This document shows positions 13,057-22,000 of a stretch of 64,000 nucleotides of DNA, piece by piece. The notes under the pieces were generated by a model, which had not been told where the DNA came from, did no database searches, and worked only from the letters and a program-made list of their open reading frames with translations. The stretch comes from Caulobacter sp. 73W (lineage in GTDB: Bacteria; Pseudomonadota; Alphaproteobacteria; Caulobacterales; Caulobacteraceae). The stretch lies in assembly GCF_041021955.1 (NCBI RefSeq), contig NZ_CP158375.1, positions 3,336,501 through 3,400,500 on the forward strand. Reading direction: 5' to 3'. Both the position numbers and the translations under genes were made by a program. Within the stretch, counting starts at the first letter, position 1, and each line of letters starts with the position of its first letter.

Positions 13057-13147
13057 GGGAGGTGGTCCTCTTTGGCGGCGTATCTGGTTGTGCGGGCCAT
13101 TGCTTAGGCTATCAAAGCGGCTCCGGCAACCTCCTTGGAGTCGCACC

Positions 13148-13735
13148 ATGTCCCTGCGCATCTATGGCGACAGCATCTCCGGCAACTGCCTCAAGGTTAA
13201 ATGGGTCGCCGATTATCTAGGGATTCCATACGACTGGACCGAGACCAGCGTGGTGAACGCCGAGACCAGGACGCCTGAGTTCCTCAACTTGAATCCGGCC
13301 GGTCAGGTGCCCCTCGTTATTCTCGCGGACGGCCGCCCATTGGCTCAATCGAACGCGATCATCGGCTGGATGGCGAGGGATTCGGTCCTGATTCCCGCCG
13401 ATCCGTACGACCACGCCCGGATGATGGAGTGGATGTTCTGGGAACAATACAGCCACGAGCCCTACGTCGCCGTGGCGCGCTTCCAGATGCATTACCTGGG
13501 CAAGACCCGCGAGGAGATCGGCGAGCGCGTCTATGCGCGCGGCGCCGCCGCGCTCCAGCGCATGGACGACGCCCTGCAAGATGGCGGCTTCCTGGTCGGC
13601 GGGGCGGTCAGTCTCGCGGATGTCGCGTTGGTCGCCTATACCCGCGTCGCCCATGAGGGCGGGTTCGACCTGTCCGACTATCCCGCCGTCAAAACCTGGG
13701 TGGCGCGTGTCGACGCCGCCCTGGGCATCGCCTGA
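13148..13735 (+). CDS. Glutathione S-transferase family protein
   Basis: A 195-residue GST-fold protein. The N-terminal thioredoxin-like half (MSLRIYGDSISGNCLKVKW) has the glutathione-site pattern NPAGQVPLVILADG followed by LAQSNAIIGWMA at about 50-75. The C-terminal helical half shows the family N-capping region SLADVALVAYTRVA. The catalytic residue near Ser 9/Ser 11 is not certain. TTGGAG lies 8 bases before ATG 13148. It begins a rightward run of small enzyme genes, but its reaction is unknown. Confidence 0.88.
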   Translation: MSLRIYGDSISGNCLKVKWVADYLGIPYDWTETSVVNAETRTPEFLNLNPAGQVPLVILADGRPLAQSNAIIGWMARDSVLIPADPYDHARMMEWMFWEQYSHEPYVAVARFQMHYLGKTREEIGERVYARGAAALQRMDDALQDGGFLVGGAVSLADVALVAYTRVAHEGGFDLSDYPAVKTWVARVDAALGIA

Positions 13736-13752
13736 ACCTTTCGGAGACCGCC

Positions 13753-14769
13753 ATGCGCCGCGTCGCACTCGCCATCGCTCTTTGCCTCGCCGCGGCGGCT
13801 CCCGCCGCCCCCGCCTTCGCCTGGGGCGCCTATGGCCACCGGCTGGTGGGCCAGCTGGCGACCCAGGCCCTGCCGGCCGAGGTCCCCGCCTTCTTGCGCA
13901 CGCCCAAGGCCGTCGACGACATCGGCGAGTTCGCCCGCGAGCTGGACCGCTCCAAGGGGTCGGGCCGCATCCACGACCATGATCGCGACTCCGGTCACTT
14001 CGTCGACCTGGACGAGGACGGCAAGGTGTTGGGCGGGCCCAAGTTCACGCCGCTGCCGGGCACCAAGGCCGACTACGAGACCGGTCTGCGGGCCCACGAC
14101 ATCGACATGTGGAAGGCCGGCTATCTGCAGTACTCGCTGATCGACGGTTATCAGCAGCTGGTGAAGGACTTCACCTACTGGCGCATCCTGACCATCGTCG
14201 AAAAGCGCGAGAAAAACGCTACTCGCCTAAAATACTACCGCGCCGACCGCGCGCGCCGCGAGGCGCTGCTGATCCGCGACCTGGGCGTTTGGGCTCACTA
14301 TGTGGGCGACGCCTCTCAGCCGCTGCACGCCTCGATCCACTTCAACGGCTGGGGCGATTACCCCAACCCCAAGGGCTACAGCCAGGAGCGCAGCGTCCAC
14401 GGCGTGTTCGAGGGCGAGGCGGTCAACGCCAATGTGACCGCCGCTTCGGTCAAGGCGCGCATGAAGCCGTTCAACGACTGCAATTGCCCGGTCGACCAGC
14501 GGGTGACCAACTTCCTGACCGAGACGGCCGGCCATGTGGAGCCGCTCTATGTCCTGTGGGGCGACAAGGCGTTCGGCACGGAACCCAACACCCGCGGCGC
14601 CGCTTTCCTCAACGACCGCGTCGCCGCCGGCGCTTCGGAACTGCGCGACCTGGTGGTCCTGGCCTGGCGCGAGAGCGCCAACGGCGTGATCGGCTACCGC
14701 CCGACCATCTCGGTCAAGCAGGTCGCCCAGGGCGGCGATCCCTGGAAGGACCTCTACGGAAAGGACTGA
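13753..14769 (+). CDS. Secreted S1/P1-type zinc nuclease
   Basis: A 338-residue exported nuclease of the S1/P1 family, which cuts single-stranded nucleic acid with a three-zinc centre. The signal peptide (MRRVALAIALCLAAAAPAA..AFA) is followed directly by WGAYGHRLVGQLA. In this family the mature N-terminal Trp and the following His are zinc ligands, so cleavage at AFA-W is strongly implied. Further ligands: HDHDRDSGHFVD, WAHYVGDASQPLHASIHF and the Glu/Asn of GEAVNAN. RBS CGGAGA precedes ATG 13753. It is followed after 3 bases by the Nudix gene, so the two are probably co-transcribed. Confidence 0.92.
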   Translation: MRRVALAIALCLAAAAPAAPAFAWGAYGHRLVGQLATQALPAEVPAFLRTPKAVDDIGEFARELDRSKGSGRIHDHDRDSGHFVDLDEDGKVLGGPKFTPLPGTKADYETGLRAHDIDMWKAGYLQYSLIDGYQQLVKDFTYWRILTIVEKREKNATRLKYYRADRARREALLIRDLGVWAHYVGDASQPLHASIHFNGWGDYPNPKGYSQERSVHGVFEGEAVNANVTAASVKARMKPFNDCNCPVDQRVTNFLTETAGHVEPLYVLWGDKAFGTEPNTRGAAFLNDRVAAGASELRDLVVLAWRESANGVIGYRPTISVKQVAQGGDPWKDLYGKD

Positions 14770-14772
14770 TCC

Positions 14773-15219
14773 ATGCTGCAGTTCGGCGATCCCAAGCCTG
14801 GCCTGACCTATGCGGACAGGCCGGCGGCCTTCGGGATCGTGGAACGGGACGGCAAGGTCGGACTGGTGGAGGTCGCCCGCGACGGCGGCCGTCACTGGGA
14901 CCTGCCCGGCGGAGCGGTCGATCCGGGGGAGGACGAGGCCAAGGCCCTGGTCCGCGAGTTCGGCGAGGAGGCGGGCCTGAAGGTCAGTCTGGGCGCCCGG
15001 GTGATCAATGTCGCCCAGCGCTTCTTGAAGGACCCCAAGACGCCCGTGAACAATCGCGGCGGCGTCTATGAGGTGACGGTCGTGGCCGAGGCCCCGCAAC
15101 TTAAGATCGAGGAGGACCACACCCTGGTCTGGCTCGATCCGCATGAGGCCCTGACCAGGCTTCGACACGAGGCGCATGCGACGGCCCTGCTGTTCTGGCT
15201 GCGCCGCCGCGCCGCCTGA
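14773..15219 (+). CDS. Nudix hydrolase
   Basis: A 148-residue Nudix enzyme that would hydrolyse a nucleoside diphosphate linked to another group. The full Nudix box G-x5-E-x7-R-E-x2-E-E-x-G is present ([14 protein letters not shown] then REFGEEAGL, about residues 46-68). No additional domain indicates the substrate. It begins three bases after the nuclease stop, so the pair may form an operon in which nuclease products are further processed; that is inference. Confidence 0.9.
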   Translation: MLQFGDPKPGLTYADRPAAFGIVERDGKVGLVEVARDGGRHWDLPGGAVDPGEDEAKALVREFGEEAGLKVSLGARVINVAQRFLKDPKTPVNNRGGVYEVTVVAEAPQLKIEEDHTLVWLDPHEALTRLRHEAHATALLFWLRRRAA

Positions 15220-15278
15220 GCGGTTGCCTATTGGCCGGCGAGCGACTAGGCGGTGGCGCGACAGTTGGAGAGCGCCCC

Positions 15279-16172
15279 ATGGCTGAAGCGACCATCATCG
15301 ACGGCAAGGCCTTCGCGGCCGATCTGCGCGGGCGCATCGCCGAGGAAGTCGCCGCGCTCAAGGCCGACCACGGGATCACGCCGGGCCTGGCCGTGGTGCT
15401 GGTCGGCGAGGATGCGGCCAGCCAGATCTATGTGCGCAACAAGGGCGAACAGACCGAAGCCGCCGGCATGCACTCGGTCACCCACCGCCTGCCGGCCGAT
15501 GTGAGCGAACCCGACCTGATGCGCCTGGTCGCGCAACTGAACGACGATCCGGCCATCCACGGCATCCTCGTGCAGTTTCCGGTGCCGGCCCATCTGAGCC
15601 AGGACCGCATCGTGGCCGCCATCAGCCCCGACAAGGATGTTGACGGCCTCAACGTCATCAACGCCGGGCGCCTGGCCAGCGGCCTGCCGGCCCTGACGCC
15701 CTGCACGCCGCTGGGCTGCATGATGCTGCTGAAGGACAAGCTGGGCGACCTGAAGGGCAAGCGCGCCGTGGTCATCGGCCGCTCGAACCTCATGGGCAAG
15801 CCCATGGCCCAGATGCTGCTGGCGGCCGACTGCACGGTGACCATCGCCCATTCGCGCACCGCCGACCTGCCGGCCGTCTGCCGCGAGGCCGACATCGTGG
15901 TCGCCGCCGTGGGCCGGGCCGAGATGGTCAAGGCCGACTGGCTGAAGCCCGGAGCCGCCGTCATCGACGTGGGCATCAACCGCGTCCCGGCCCGGGATCC
16001 GCAAGCCGCCGCCGCGGGCAAAACCCGCGTGGTGGGCGACGTGGCCTTCGAGGAAGCAAAGGCCGTGGCCGGCTATATCACGCCGGTTCCGGGCGGGGTG
16101 GGGCCGATGACCATCGCCTGCCTGCTGCAGAACACCGTGACCGCCGCGCGCCGCTTGAACGGCCTGGGCTAG
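15279..16172 (+). CDS. folD: Bifunctional methylene-THF dehydrogenase/cyclohydrolase FolD
   Basis: A 297-residue one-carbon enzyme that converts 5,10-methylene-THF to 10-formyl-THF with NADP. The start ATG 15279 follows TTGGAG by 8 bases; the longer upstream reading is rejected. Characteristic segments: [16 protein letters not shown] with the catalytic Lys, [19 protein letters not shown], the NADP-binding [18 protein letters not shown] and the C-terminal [15 protein letters not shown]. Length is normal for the family. It is separated by about 60 bases from the Nudix gene and may have its own promoter. Confidence 0.97.
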   Translation: MAEATIIDGKAFAADLRGRIAEEVAALKADHGITPGLAVVLVGEDAASQIYVRNKGEQTEAAGMHSVTHRLPADVSEPDLMRLVAQLNDDPAIHGILVQFPVPAHLSQDRIVAAISPDKDVDGLNVINAGRLASGLPALTPCTPLGCMMLLKDKLGDLKGKRAVVIGRSNLMGKPMAQMLLAADCTVTIAHSRTADLPAVCREADIVVAAVGRAEMVKADWLKPGAAVIDVGINRVPARDPQAAAAGKTRVVGDVAFEEAKAVAGYITPVPGGVGPMTIACLLQNTVTAARRLNGLG

Positions 16173-16225
16173 TCCTTCGCCCGCCGGCTGCTAACCTGCC
16201 GTCCTGAACGGCGAAGGGTCGAGCC

Positions 16226-16558
16226 ATGGCGGTGACGGCGGAACGAGCGCGCAAATTGGCCCTGGCCCTGGACGGCGCCAGCGAGGCGCCGCACTTCCAT
16301 CGCGTGGCGTTCAAGACGCCGCGCAAGACCTTCGCCACGCTGGATGCGGCGGCGCCCGACATCAATCTGATGTTCGATCCCGATCATCGCGACTTTTGGT
16401 GCGAGCAGGCGCCCGACGCCTTCGCGCCGGTCCCCGGCGGATGGGGCCGGATGGGCGCCACGCGTTGCGATCTCGATGTGGTGGACGAGCCGACCCTGAC
16501 CGCCGCCCTCAAGGCCGCCCATCTTTTGGCGCAACCCAAGCCCAAGAGGAGCAAATGA
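16226..16558 (+). CDS. MmcQ/YjbR family protein
   Basis: A 110-residue YjbR-type protein (double-wing-like fold; the family's function is unsettled). Diagnostic stretches: RARKLALALDGASEAPHFHR, FKTPRKTFATLD and MFDPDHRDFWCEQAPDAFAP, and the end VVDEPTLTAALKAAHLLAQP. The stop codon overlaps the next start in ATGA (16555-16558), which argues for translational coupling to the LprI-like gene. Confidence 0.85.
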   Translation: MAVTAERARKLALALDGASEAPHFHRVAFKTPRKTFATLDAAAPDINLMFDPDHRDFWCEQAPDAFAPVPGGWGRMGATRCDLDVVDEPTLTAALKAAHLLAQPKPKRSK

Positions 16559-16932
16559 TAGCCCTGTTGCTGACCCTGGCCCTTGGGGCCGCCGAGATCG
16601 ACGCCAAGGCGCGGTACTCTCCCGCCCTGGACGCCTGCCTGAAGAGCGGCGACGCCGCCAACGGCGTCAGCGTGGCGATGGCCACCTGTTTCAATTACGA
16701 GCTGACCCGCCAGGACGCGCGCCTGAACGCCGCCTACAAGGTCGCCATGGCCAAGCGGTCGGCCGTCGCCCAGAAGACCCTGCGCGCCGCCCAGCGCGCC
16801 TGGATCAAGCGCCGCGACGCCGAGTGCCAGGAGAACCTGACCGGCGGGACCATCGACATGGTCGAGCGCTCAAGCTGCCATCTGGAGCTGACCACGATCC
16901 GCGCCGTCGAGCTGGAGCGGATGGGGCGCTAA
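16555..16932 (+). CDS. LprI-like (DUF1311) exported protein
   Basis: A 125-residue protein with a short hydrophobic signal sequence (MIALLLTLALGAAE). The rest matches the DUF1311/LprI pattern, with paired Cys and a helical core: DACLKSGD, MATCFNYELTRQDARLNAAY, LRAAQRAWIKRRDAEC, and a later C in ERSSCHLELTTIRAVEL. Family members include a mycobacterial lysozyme inhibitor, but most are uncharacterised. AAGAGGAG (16543-16550) is a strong RBS inside the end of the previous gene, and the start overlaps its stop. Periplasmic location is inferred. Confidence 0.85.
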   Translation: MIALLLTLALGAAEIDAKARYSPALDACLKSGDAANGVSVAMATCFNYELTRQDARLNAAYKVAMAKRSAVAQKTLRAAQRAWIKRRDAECQENLTGGTIDMVERSSCHLELTTIRAVELERMGR

Positions 16933-16935
16933 TCG

Positions 16936-17679
16936 ATGTCCCGCGTCCGCGTCATCGACCTGGAGACCGCCGGGACCGGGTCGCAGGATGTGTGCGAGAT
17001 CGGCTGGCAGGACGTCGTGCTGCACGACGACGGCCTGTGGCGGGTGGACCAGGAGCGCGGCGCGCGGTTCGTCAATCCAGGCCGCCCGATCTCGCCCGAG
17101 ACCATGGCGGTGCATCATATCCTCGACGCCCAAGTGGTCGACGCGCCGTTCTGGAAGGACGCGGCGCCGCCGGTGCTGCGACCACGGGGCGGCATGGCGG
17201 CGCTGGCCGCGCACCGGGCGGCGTTCGAGCAGCGCTATTGCACGCCGCGCCTTACCGGCGGGGCGCCCTGGATCTGCACCTGGAAGTGCGCCCTTCGCCT
17301 GTGGCCACATCTGACGGGCTTCTCCAACCAGATGCTGCGATACCAGCGGATGCCCGAGGGGCTGGATCACCAGACCGGCCTGCCGGCCCACCGGGCCATG
17401 CCGGACGCCTATGTCACAGCCCATCACCTGCGCGACCAGCTGAACGCAGCGTCGCTTGAGCAACTGCTGGCCTGGAGCGCCGAGCCAGGCTTGCTGCCGC
17501 GCGTGCCCAGCGGACCGCGGCGGGGGCGGGCGTGGCGCGAACTGGAGGAGCCGGAGCTCAAGGCGTTCGCCCGGGACCGCGACATCAATCTGCGTTTCAG
17601 CGCCGAGACCGAACTGCGCCAGCGGGGCGAGATCGCGCCGGAGACGAAGCCGGAAACCCCGCAGAGGGCGCTGCTGTAG
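16936..17679 (+). CDS. DnaQ-like 3'-5' exonuclease (DEDDh)
   Basis: A 247-residue exonuclease-fold protein. Exo I motif VIDLETAGTG at 6-15 supplies Asp and Glu. Exo II reads AHRAAFEQRY (about 94-103), where most relatives have an Asn and an Asp (AHNAxFD); here these are Arg and Glu. Exo III HRAMPDAYVT (about 153-162) keeps the His and Asp of DEDDh enzymes. A C-terminal extension (residues 175-247) is charged and not recognised. It starts three bases after the LprI-like stop. Likely role is trimming single-stranded DNA or RNA; the altered Exo II leaves activity uncertain. Confidence 0.85.
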   Translation: MSRVRVIDLETAGTGSQDVCEIGWQDVVLHDDGLWRVDQERGARFVNPGRPISPETMAVHHILDAQVVDAPFWKDAAPPVLRPRGGMAALAAHRAAFEQRYCTPRLTGGAPWICTWKCALRLWPHLTGFSNQMLRYQRMPEGLDHQTGLPAHRAMPDAYVTAHHLRDQLNAASLEQLLAWSAEPGLLPRVPSGPRRGRAWRELEEPELKAFARDRDINLRFSAETELRQRGEIAPETKPETPQRALL

Positions 17680-18059
17680 CTTCCCCTTGAAAAAGCCCGC
17701 GGCCCTTCGCGCCAGCGACGCCGAAACCATCGAAGAGGGCGATCATCTCATTCAACCCGGAGCGTTTCCATGTGCGCCAGCACGCAGGCTCTCCGGCCCG
17801 AGGTTGACGGGCCGACCACGGCTGATCTGGAGGGGCTTGGAAGAGTTTCATCCCTTCTGGGGTCTGGGCGGACTGGATCGTCTCGGTCGTGAGGGGACGC
17901 ATGGGCTTGCATCACCCAATCCTCCTTCGCCTTGCGCGGCGCGCCGTCTTTTTTCGCACGATCCCCGAATGTGCGCCGCAAAGGTCTCATCATGGGTAGT
18001 GTCGTGGTGGATGGAAGCGTCGCGACGCATCAAAGTGCGGTCCTTTTCCGTGAGGGCCG
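17680..18059. other. 380-base gap without a convincing gene
   Basis: No gene is supported here. Leftward readings of 81 and 101 residues exist (for example MRPLTTETIQSAQTPEGMKL from 17902, entering the exonuclease gene), but neither has a well-placed ribosome site or a family resemblance, and the longer one overlaps the exonuclease by 80 bases. The last ~60 bases probably hold the promoter and 5' leader of the double-HTH regulator. No terminator with a T-run was found after the exonuclease. Confidence 0.4.
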
Positions 18060-18962
18060 ATGCCTGCCGACCTGAGAGCCGCCTATGTCGTCCTGGCCTC
18101 GATCGCATTCGCGCGGGACTACACCTTCACGCTGCGCGGCGATGAGGAGTTCCTCGACACGTTCATTTTCGGGGCGATCGTCGACGCGAATTTCGGGGCG
18201 CTGGATGCCCAGCCGCGGCTGGGCGTCGCCTTTGGCGACGCGGACAGCTATGCGCCTGAAGCCTTGCGACGACCGATCACCACCCACGCCGTGGCCCAAT
18301 CCCTGTCGATTTCGCCGGAAACGGCCAGGCGGCGGATCAAGCGCCTCGTGCAGGACGGCAAGGTGCGGGTCGGCCCGAAGGGCCTGATCGCCACTGACGC
18401 AGGCATCGCCTCGCCGACCTACAAGTCTATTCAGATGGCCAACTACGATCGCACCGCCGCCTTTTACCGTTTGATGCGCATGCTGGGCGCCGCGCCCGCA
18501 CCGAGCGCCGAGCCCGCTGCTGGCGAGGCGCCCCTTGTCCGCGTCGTTGGCCGAGCCACGTCCGAGTACACGCTTCGACGTGTGCAGGACCTGATGGACA
18601 TCTGCGGAGGTGTCCTGGGCCTCGCCTGCATCGGTGAAACCATCGTGTGCAATCTGCGAGACATCGACGGGCCAGGGCTTGTCAACTGGATCGAAACGCG
18701 CGGCGCGACGGGTCGACCGGTTTCGACCCGCGAAGTGGCGCGCGGCGCAAAGCTGCCTTACGAGACGGTCCGGCGTCAGATCGACGGCCTGAGCAAGAAG
18801 GGGCTGATCCGCAAGGACCGGACAGGCGTCGTGGCTGTCTGCCCTGACACGATGATCCCAACCGTGATCGAGGCGATCCAGTCCAACGCGATCGATCTTC
18901 GCCGGCTGTTTAACCGACTTGATCGCGCGGGCGTCCTGTCGACCTGGATCGAGAAGGCCTGA
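18060..18962 (+). CDS. Duplicated winged-HTH regulator
   Basis: A 300-residue putative transcription factor with two similar winged helix-turn-helix units. The first is near residues 70-115 (ITTHAVAQSLSISPETARRR, wing GKVRVGPKGLIAT) and the second near 219-262 (VSTREVARGAKLPYETVRRQ, wing KGLIRKDRTGVVAV). The regions before each unit are also similar in style (both carry predicted helices rich in Arg/Leu), suggesting internal duplication. RBS GAGGG precedes ATG 18060. No ligand domain is recognised. It is convergent with the large surface-protein gene and may regulate that or a distant target; this is a guess from proximity. Confidence 0.75.
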   Translation: MPADLRAAYVVLASIAFARDYTFTLRGDEEFLDTFIFGAIVDANFGALDAQPRLGVAFGDADSYAPEALRRPITTHAVAQSLSISPETARRRIKRLVQDGKVRVGPKGLIATDAGIASPTYKSIQMANYDRTAAFYRLMRMLGAAPAPSAEPAAGEAPLVRVVGRATSEYTLRRVQDLMDICGGVLGLACIGETIVCNLRDIDGPGLVNWIETRGATGRPVSTREVARGAKLPYETVRRQIDGLSKKGLIRKDRTGVVAVCPDTMIPTVIEAIQSNAIDLRRLFNRLDRAGVLSTWIEKA

Positions 18963-19037
18963 CGCGTCCGGCGCGGCGCGCCATCGGACGGCGTCTGCGG
19001 CGTTTCGCACCTCGTTGTGGACGTTCTGCTCAGACCA

Positions 19038-22000
19038 TCAGCCTCCCAGGTGTTGCCCCCCAACCAGATCGACATGATAGGCGGGAGCGCCTTCGAAGCT
19101 TGAGTTGATGAAGTCGCGGGTCGCCTCGTGGTAACGGCCGACCCTCCCTTCCAGGCCAGCCTGCATGATGTATCCGATCATGGCCGCCTTGCCGCCAAGG
19201 TCGGAGCCGGCGAAGGCGTCGAAATAGCCCTCCTGGCTAGCAATCCATGCGAGCGCCGCGCCGACATCGATCCCAGCCGCACGCGCATCATCGAGGCCGA
19301 TCACCATGTCGTAGGCCAGGCGCACGGCCGCCGCGAAATCCAAGGCGCCGAACTTGGCCTCGAAGGCGGCGCGGCCTTCGCCCTGCACGCCGAGATTGAC
19401 CGCGAAGTTGATGAAGCGGTTCACTTCGTTGAAGCGGGCGTAATAGGGATCGGTCAGGTCGTTGGCGTTGGAGGCGCTATCGATAAGCCAGCCCATGCCG
19501 CTCATGGTCGGCGTGCGGCCGGTGAAGAACTGGTAGGCCTGCAGCGCCACGCCAGAAGTCGGCGCTGAGATATCCGTCACACCCTCGATCAGACCGTCTC
19601 GGTCGATGATCCCCGCTTCGAACTGGGCGATCAGGCGCGCCAGCCGCATGGCGGCCTCGAAGGCAGGGTTGGGCGCAACCGTGCCGTCGGCCAAGGTGAT
19701 GTTGCTGGCCTGGGCCTTGGGAGAGTTTGAGGCGAAGCCCGCCGCGGCGGCGAAGAGCTCGCGGATCTGTGGCGCGGTGAACTCAGGTTGCGGCTCCGGC
19801 CCGGTTTCGGGCCCTTGCTCGGGCTCGGGAGCCGGCGCCGCGGCTGAGCGCAAGGTGATGTCGTTGCCGTCGCCGCCCCGATAGCTGATCCGAAAATCAG
19901 TCTCGTCGATCTCGACGACAGCGCCCTCCGCGAGACCCTCAAAGGTCCCGTTCACCGCGTCGGTCCCATCATTGTCGATGAGGAGGATCGTCTGGTCCGG
20001 GCTTGCGGCGAAGCCGGACAGGACGAAGTGGCGAAGTATCCCGCCGTCCAGAGAGACCGATCCTGTCACGTCCAGGCGTCGGGCGGCCGTTGTTCCAGTT
20101 CCGCCCAACCCGAACGACAGGGACCCGTCGCCGAGGCTCAGGTCGCCGATTTCAAGCGCGCCCGCGCCGTACTCGACGGCCAAGAAGCCGCCGCCTTGCA
20201 CGCTTACGGCGCCGCTGATCTTACCGTCGCCCGTCAAGGTGGCTCCCGAAGCGACCGTGATCGACGAGGCGTGCTTGCCGCCTATGGAAAGCGTGCCGGC
20301 CTGGACGACGGTGGGACCCGTGAACGTATTGTCGCCTTCCAGGCGCAGGGCGCCAGCGCCAGCCTTGGTCAGGCTTCCGGTTCCGGAGATGACGCCGCTC
20401 TCGGTGACTCCCAGGGCGCCGAACCGAACGTCATCGGACCGGTCGAAGACCAGGCGTGCGTTGTTGAGCACGTTGCCCCGGATCATCCCGAAGGCGCCGC
20501 CGGCTCCGATGCGAACCGTGCCGCCCTCGATGACCGTTCCAGAGGCGCCGGCGTCCTCGGGGGCGCCATAGGCGCTTGTTCCGGCATTGTCGCCGGTCAG
20601 GGTAAGGACGCCCGTCCCAATCTTGATCAGGCGCCCAGACGGCTCGATGAGCTGACCGGAAAAGGTCGTGGAGCTGTCGTCGCCTCCAACGGTCAGGTCG
20701 CTGGCGGTCAGGAACTGCACCATTCCTCCACCCGCGAGACTTCCCACGGTTTCGTCGCGGTGAAGGAACAGACGCCCGCTCGTGTCGATGGTCAGAGCGC
20801 TGGTATCGCCGATGGCGTCGCCGTTTCTCGACACCAGGATGCCGACTTCGATGGTGGTTGCGCCGGTATGGACGCTGTCCCCGGCGATTTCGAGGTTGTT
20901 CGGCGCGCGAATGATCAGATGGCCCGATCCGCTGATCTGGCCGTTGATCGTGTTGGTGGAGCCGGCACTGCCAAGCACGCCTTCCCCTTCGACCTTGATG
21001 TCGTTGCCGATCGCGATGCCGCCCTGGAGGTCCAGCATCGCGGACAGTTCGATCGATGCCGTCCCAAGGGCCGTGGCGGCTCGGGCGGCGACCACGCCAT
21101 CGGTGATGCGCAGCTCTCCGGCATAGGTGTTGGCGCCGCTCAAGATCAGCGTGCCGGCTCCTTCCTTCACGATCGTCGCGCTGCCGCTGACGGCTCCGGA
21201 GAGCATAAGATTGCTGTCGCCCAGCGCATCGATGGTTATCGCGTCGATGAACGCGACAGCGTTCGACAGCGAGACGTTCTTGCCCGCTTCGGTCGCCAAG
21301 GTGCTTTGATCAAGGGTCAGCGTTCCGGCGCCGGCGGCCCCATCGGCGGTCACGAGCAAGGTTGAGCCGTCGGCGATTTTCAGCCCGCCCAGAAAGGTGT
21401 TGCTGTGGCTCAGGGTCAGCTTGCCGCCCCCGGTCTTCAGCAAGGACCCAGCCCCGGTGATCGCGCCGCTGACGATGTCGTCGGCGGCGCCCGCCACCGC
21501 GACGCGCCCTTCAAGCTGCAAGGTCCCCGCGACGTTCACAGAACCGACCGCCGTCCCCGCGGCGATGAACGTCGCTCCGCCCCGGATCGTCACCTTGGTG
21601 GACATGCTCAAGGCGTCGCTTCCGGTGCGCAGGGCGCCTTGGATGATCAGAATGTCGCCGGTGAAGTCGCCGCCCTCCTTAAGAAAAAGCTCGCCGCCGC
21701 CCGCCTTCGTCAGCCGACCCGATCCGCTTAGGCGTCCCCCCAAGGTCAGGACGCTGAAATTGTCGAACAACCCGCCGTCCGGGCGAATGATGACCTCGTT
21801 CAGAAGCTCGGCAGCGCCAAAGGTCGTCAGCTTGCCAGCGTCCAGAACGATGTCTCCGCTGCCTTGCGAGCCGGCCTCCATGCGGACCTCTCCCCCGGCG
21901 ATGGTTAGCCCGCCCGCGAAATCGTTCCGCGCTCGAAGCGACAGGGTGTGGCCGGTTTGCACTTCGAGGCCGCCTGACCCCGTCACCAGTCCAAGGAAAG

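Noticed and set aside
17597..17993. Two leftward short frames (81 and 101 codons) in the gap after the exonuclease
   Set aside because: They overlap each other and the exonuclease, lack a well-placed ribosome site and show no recognisable composition or family.
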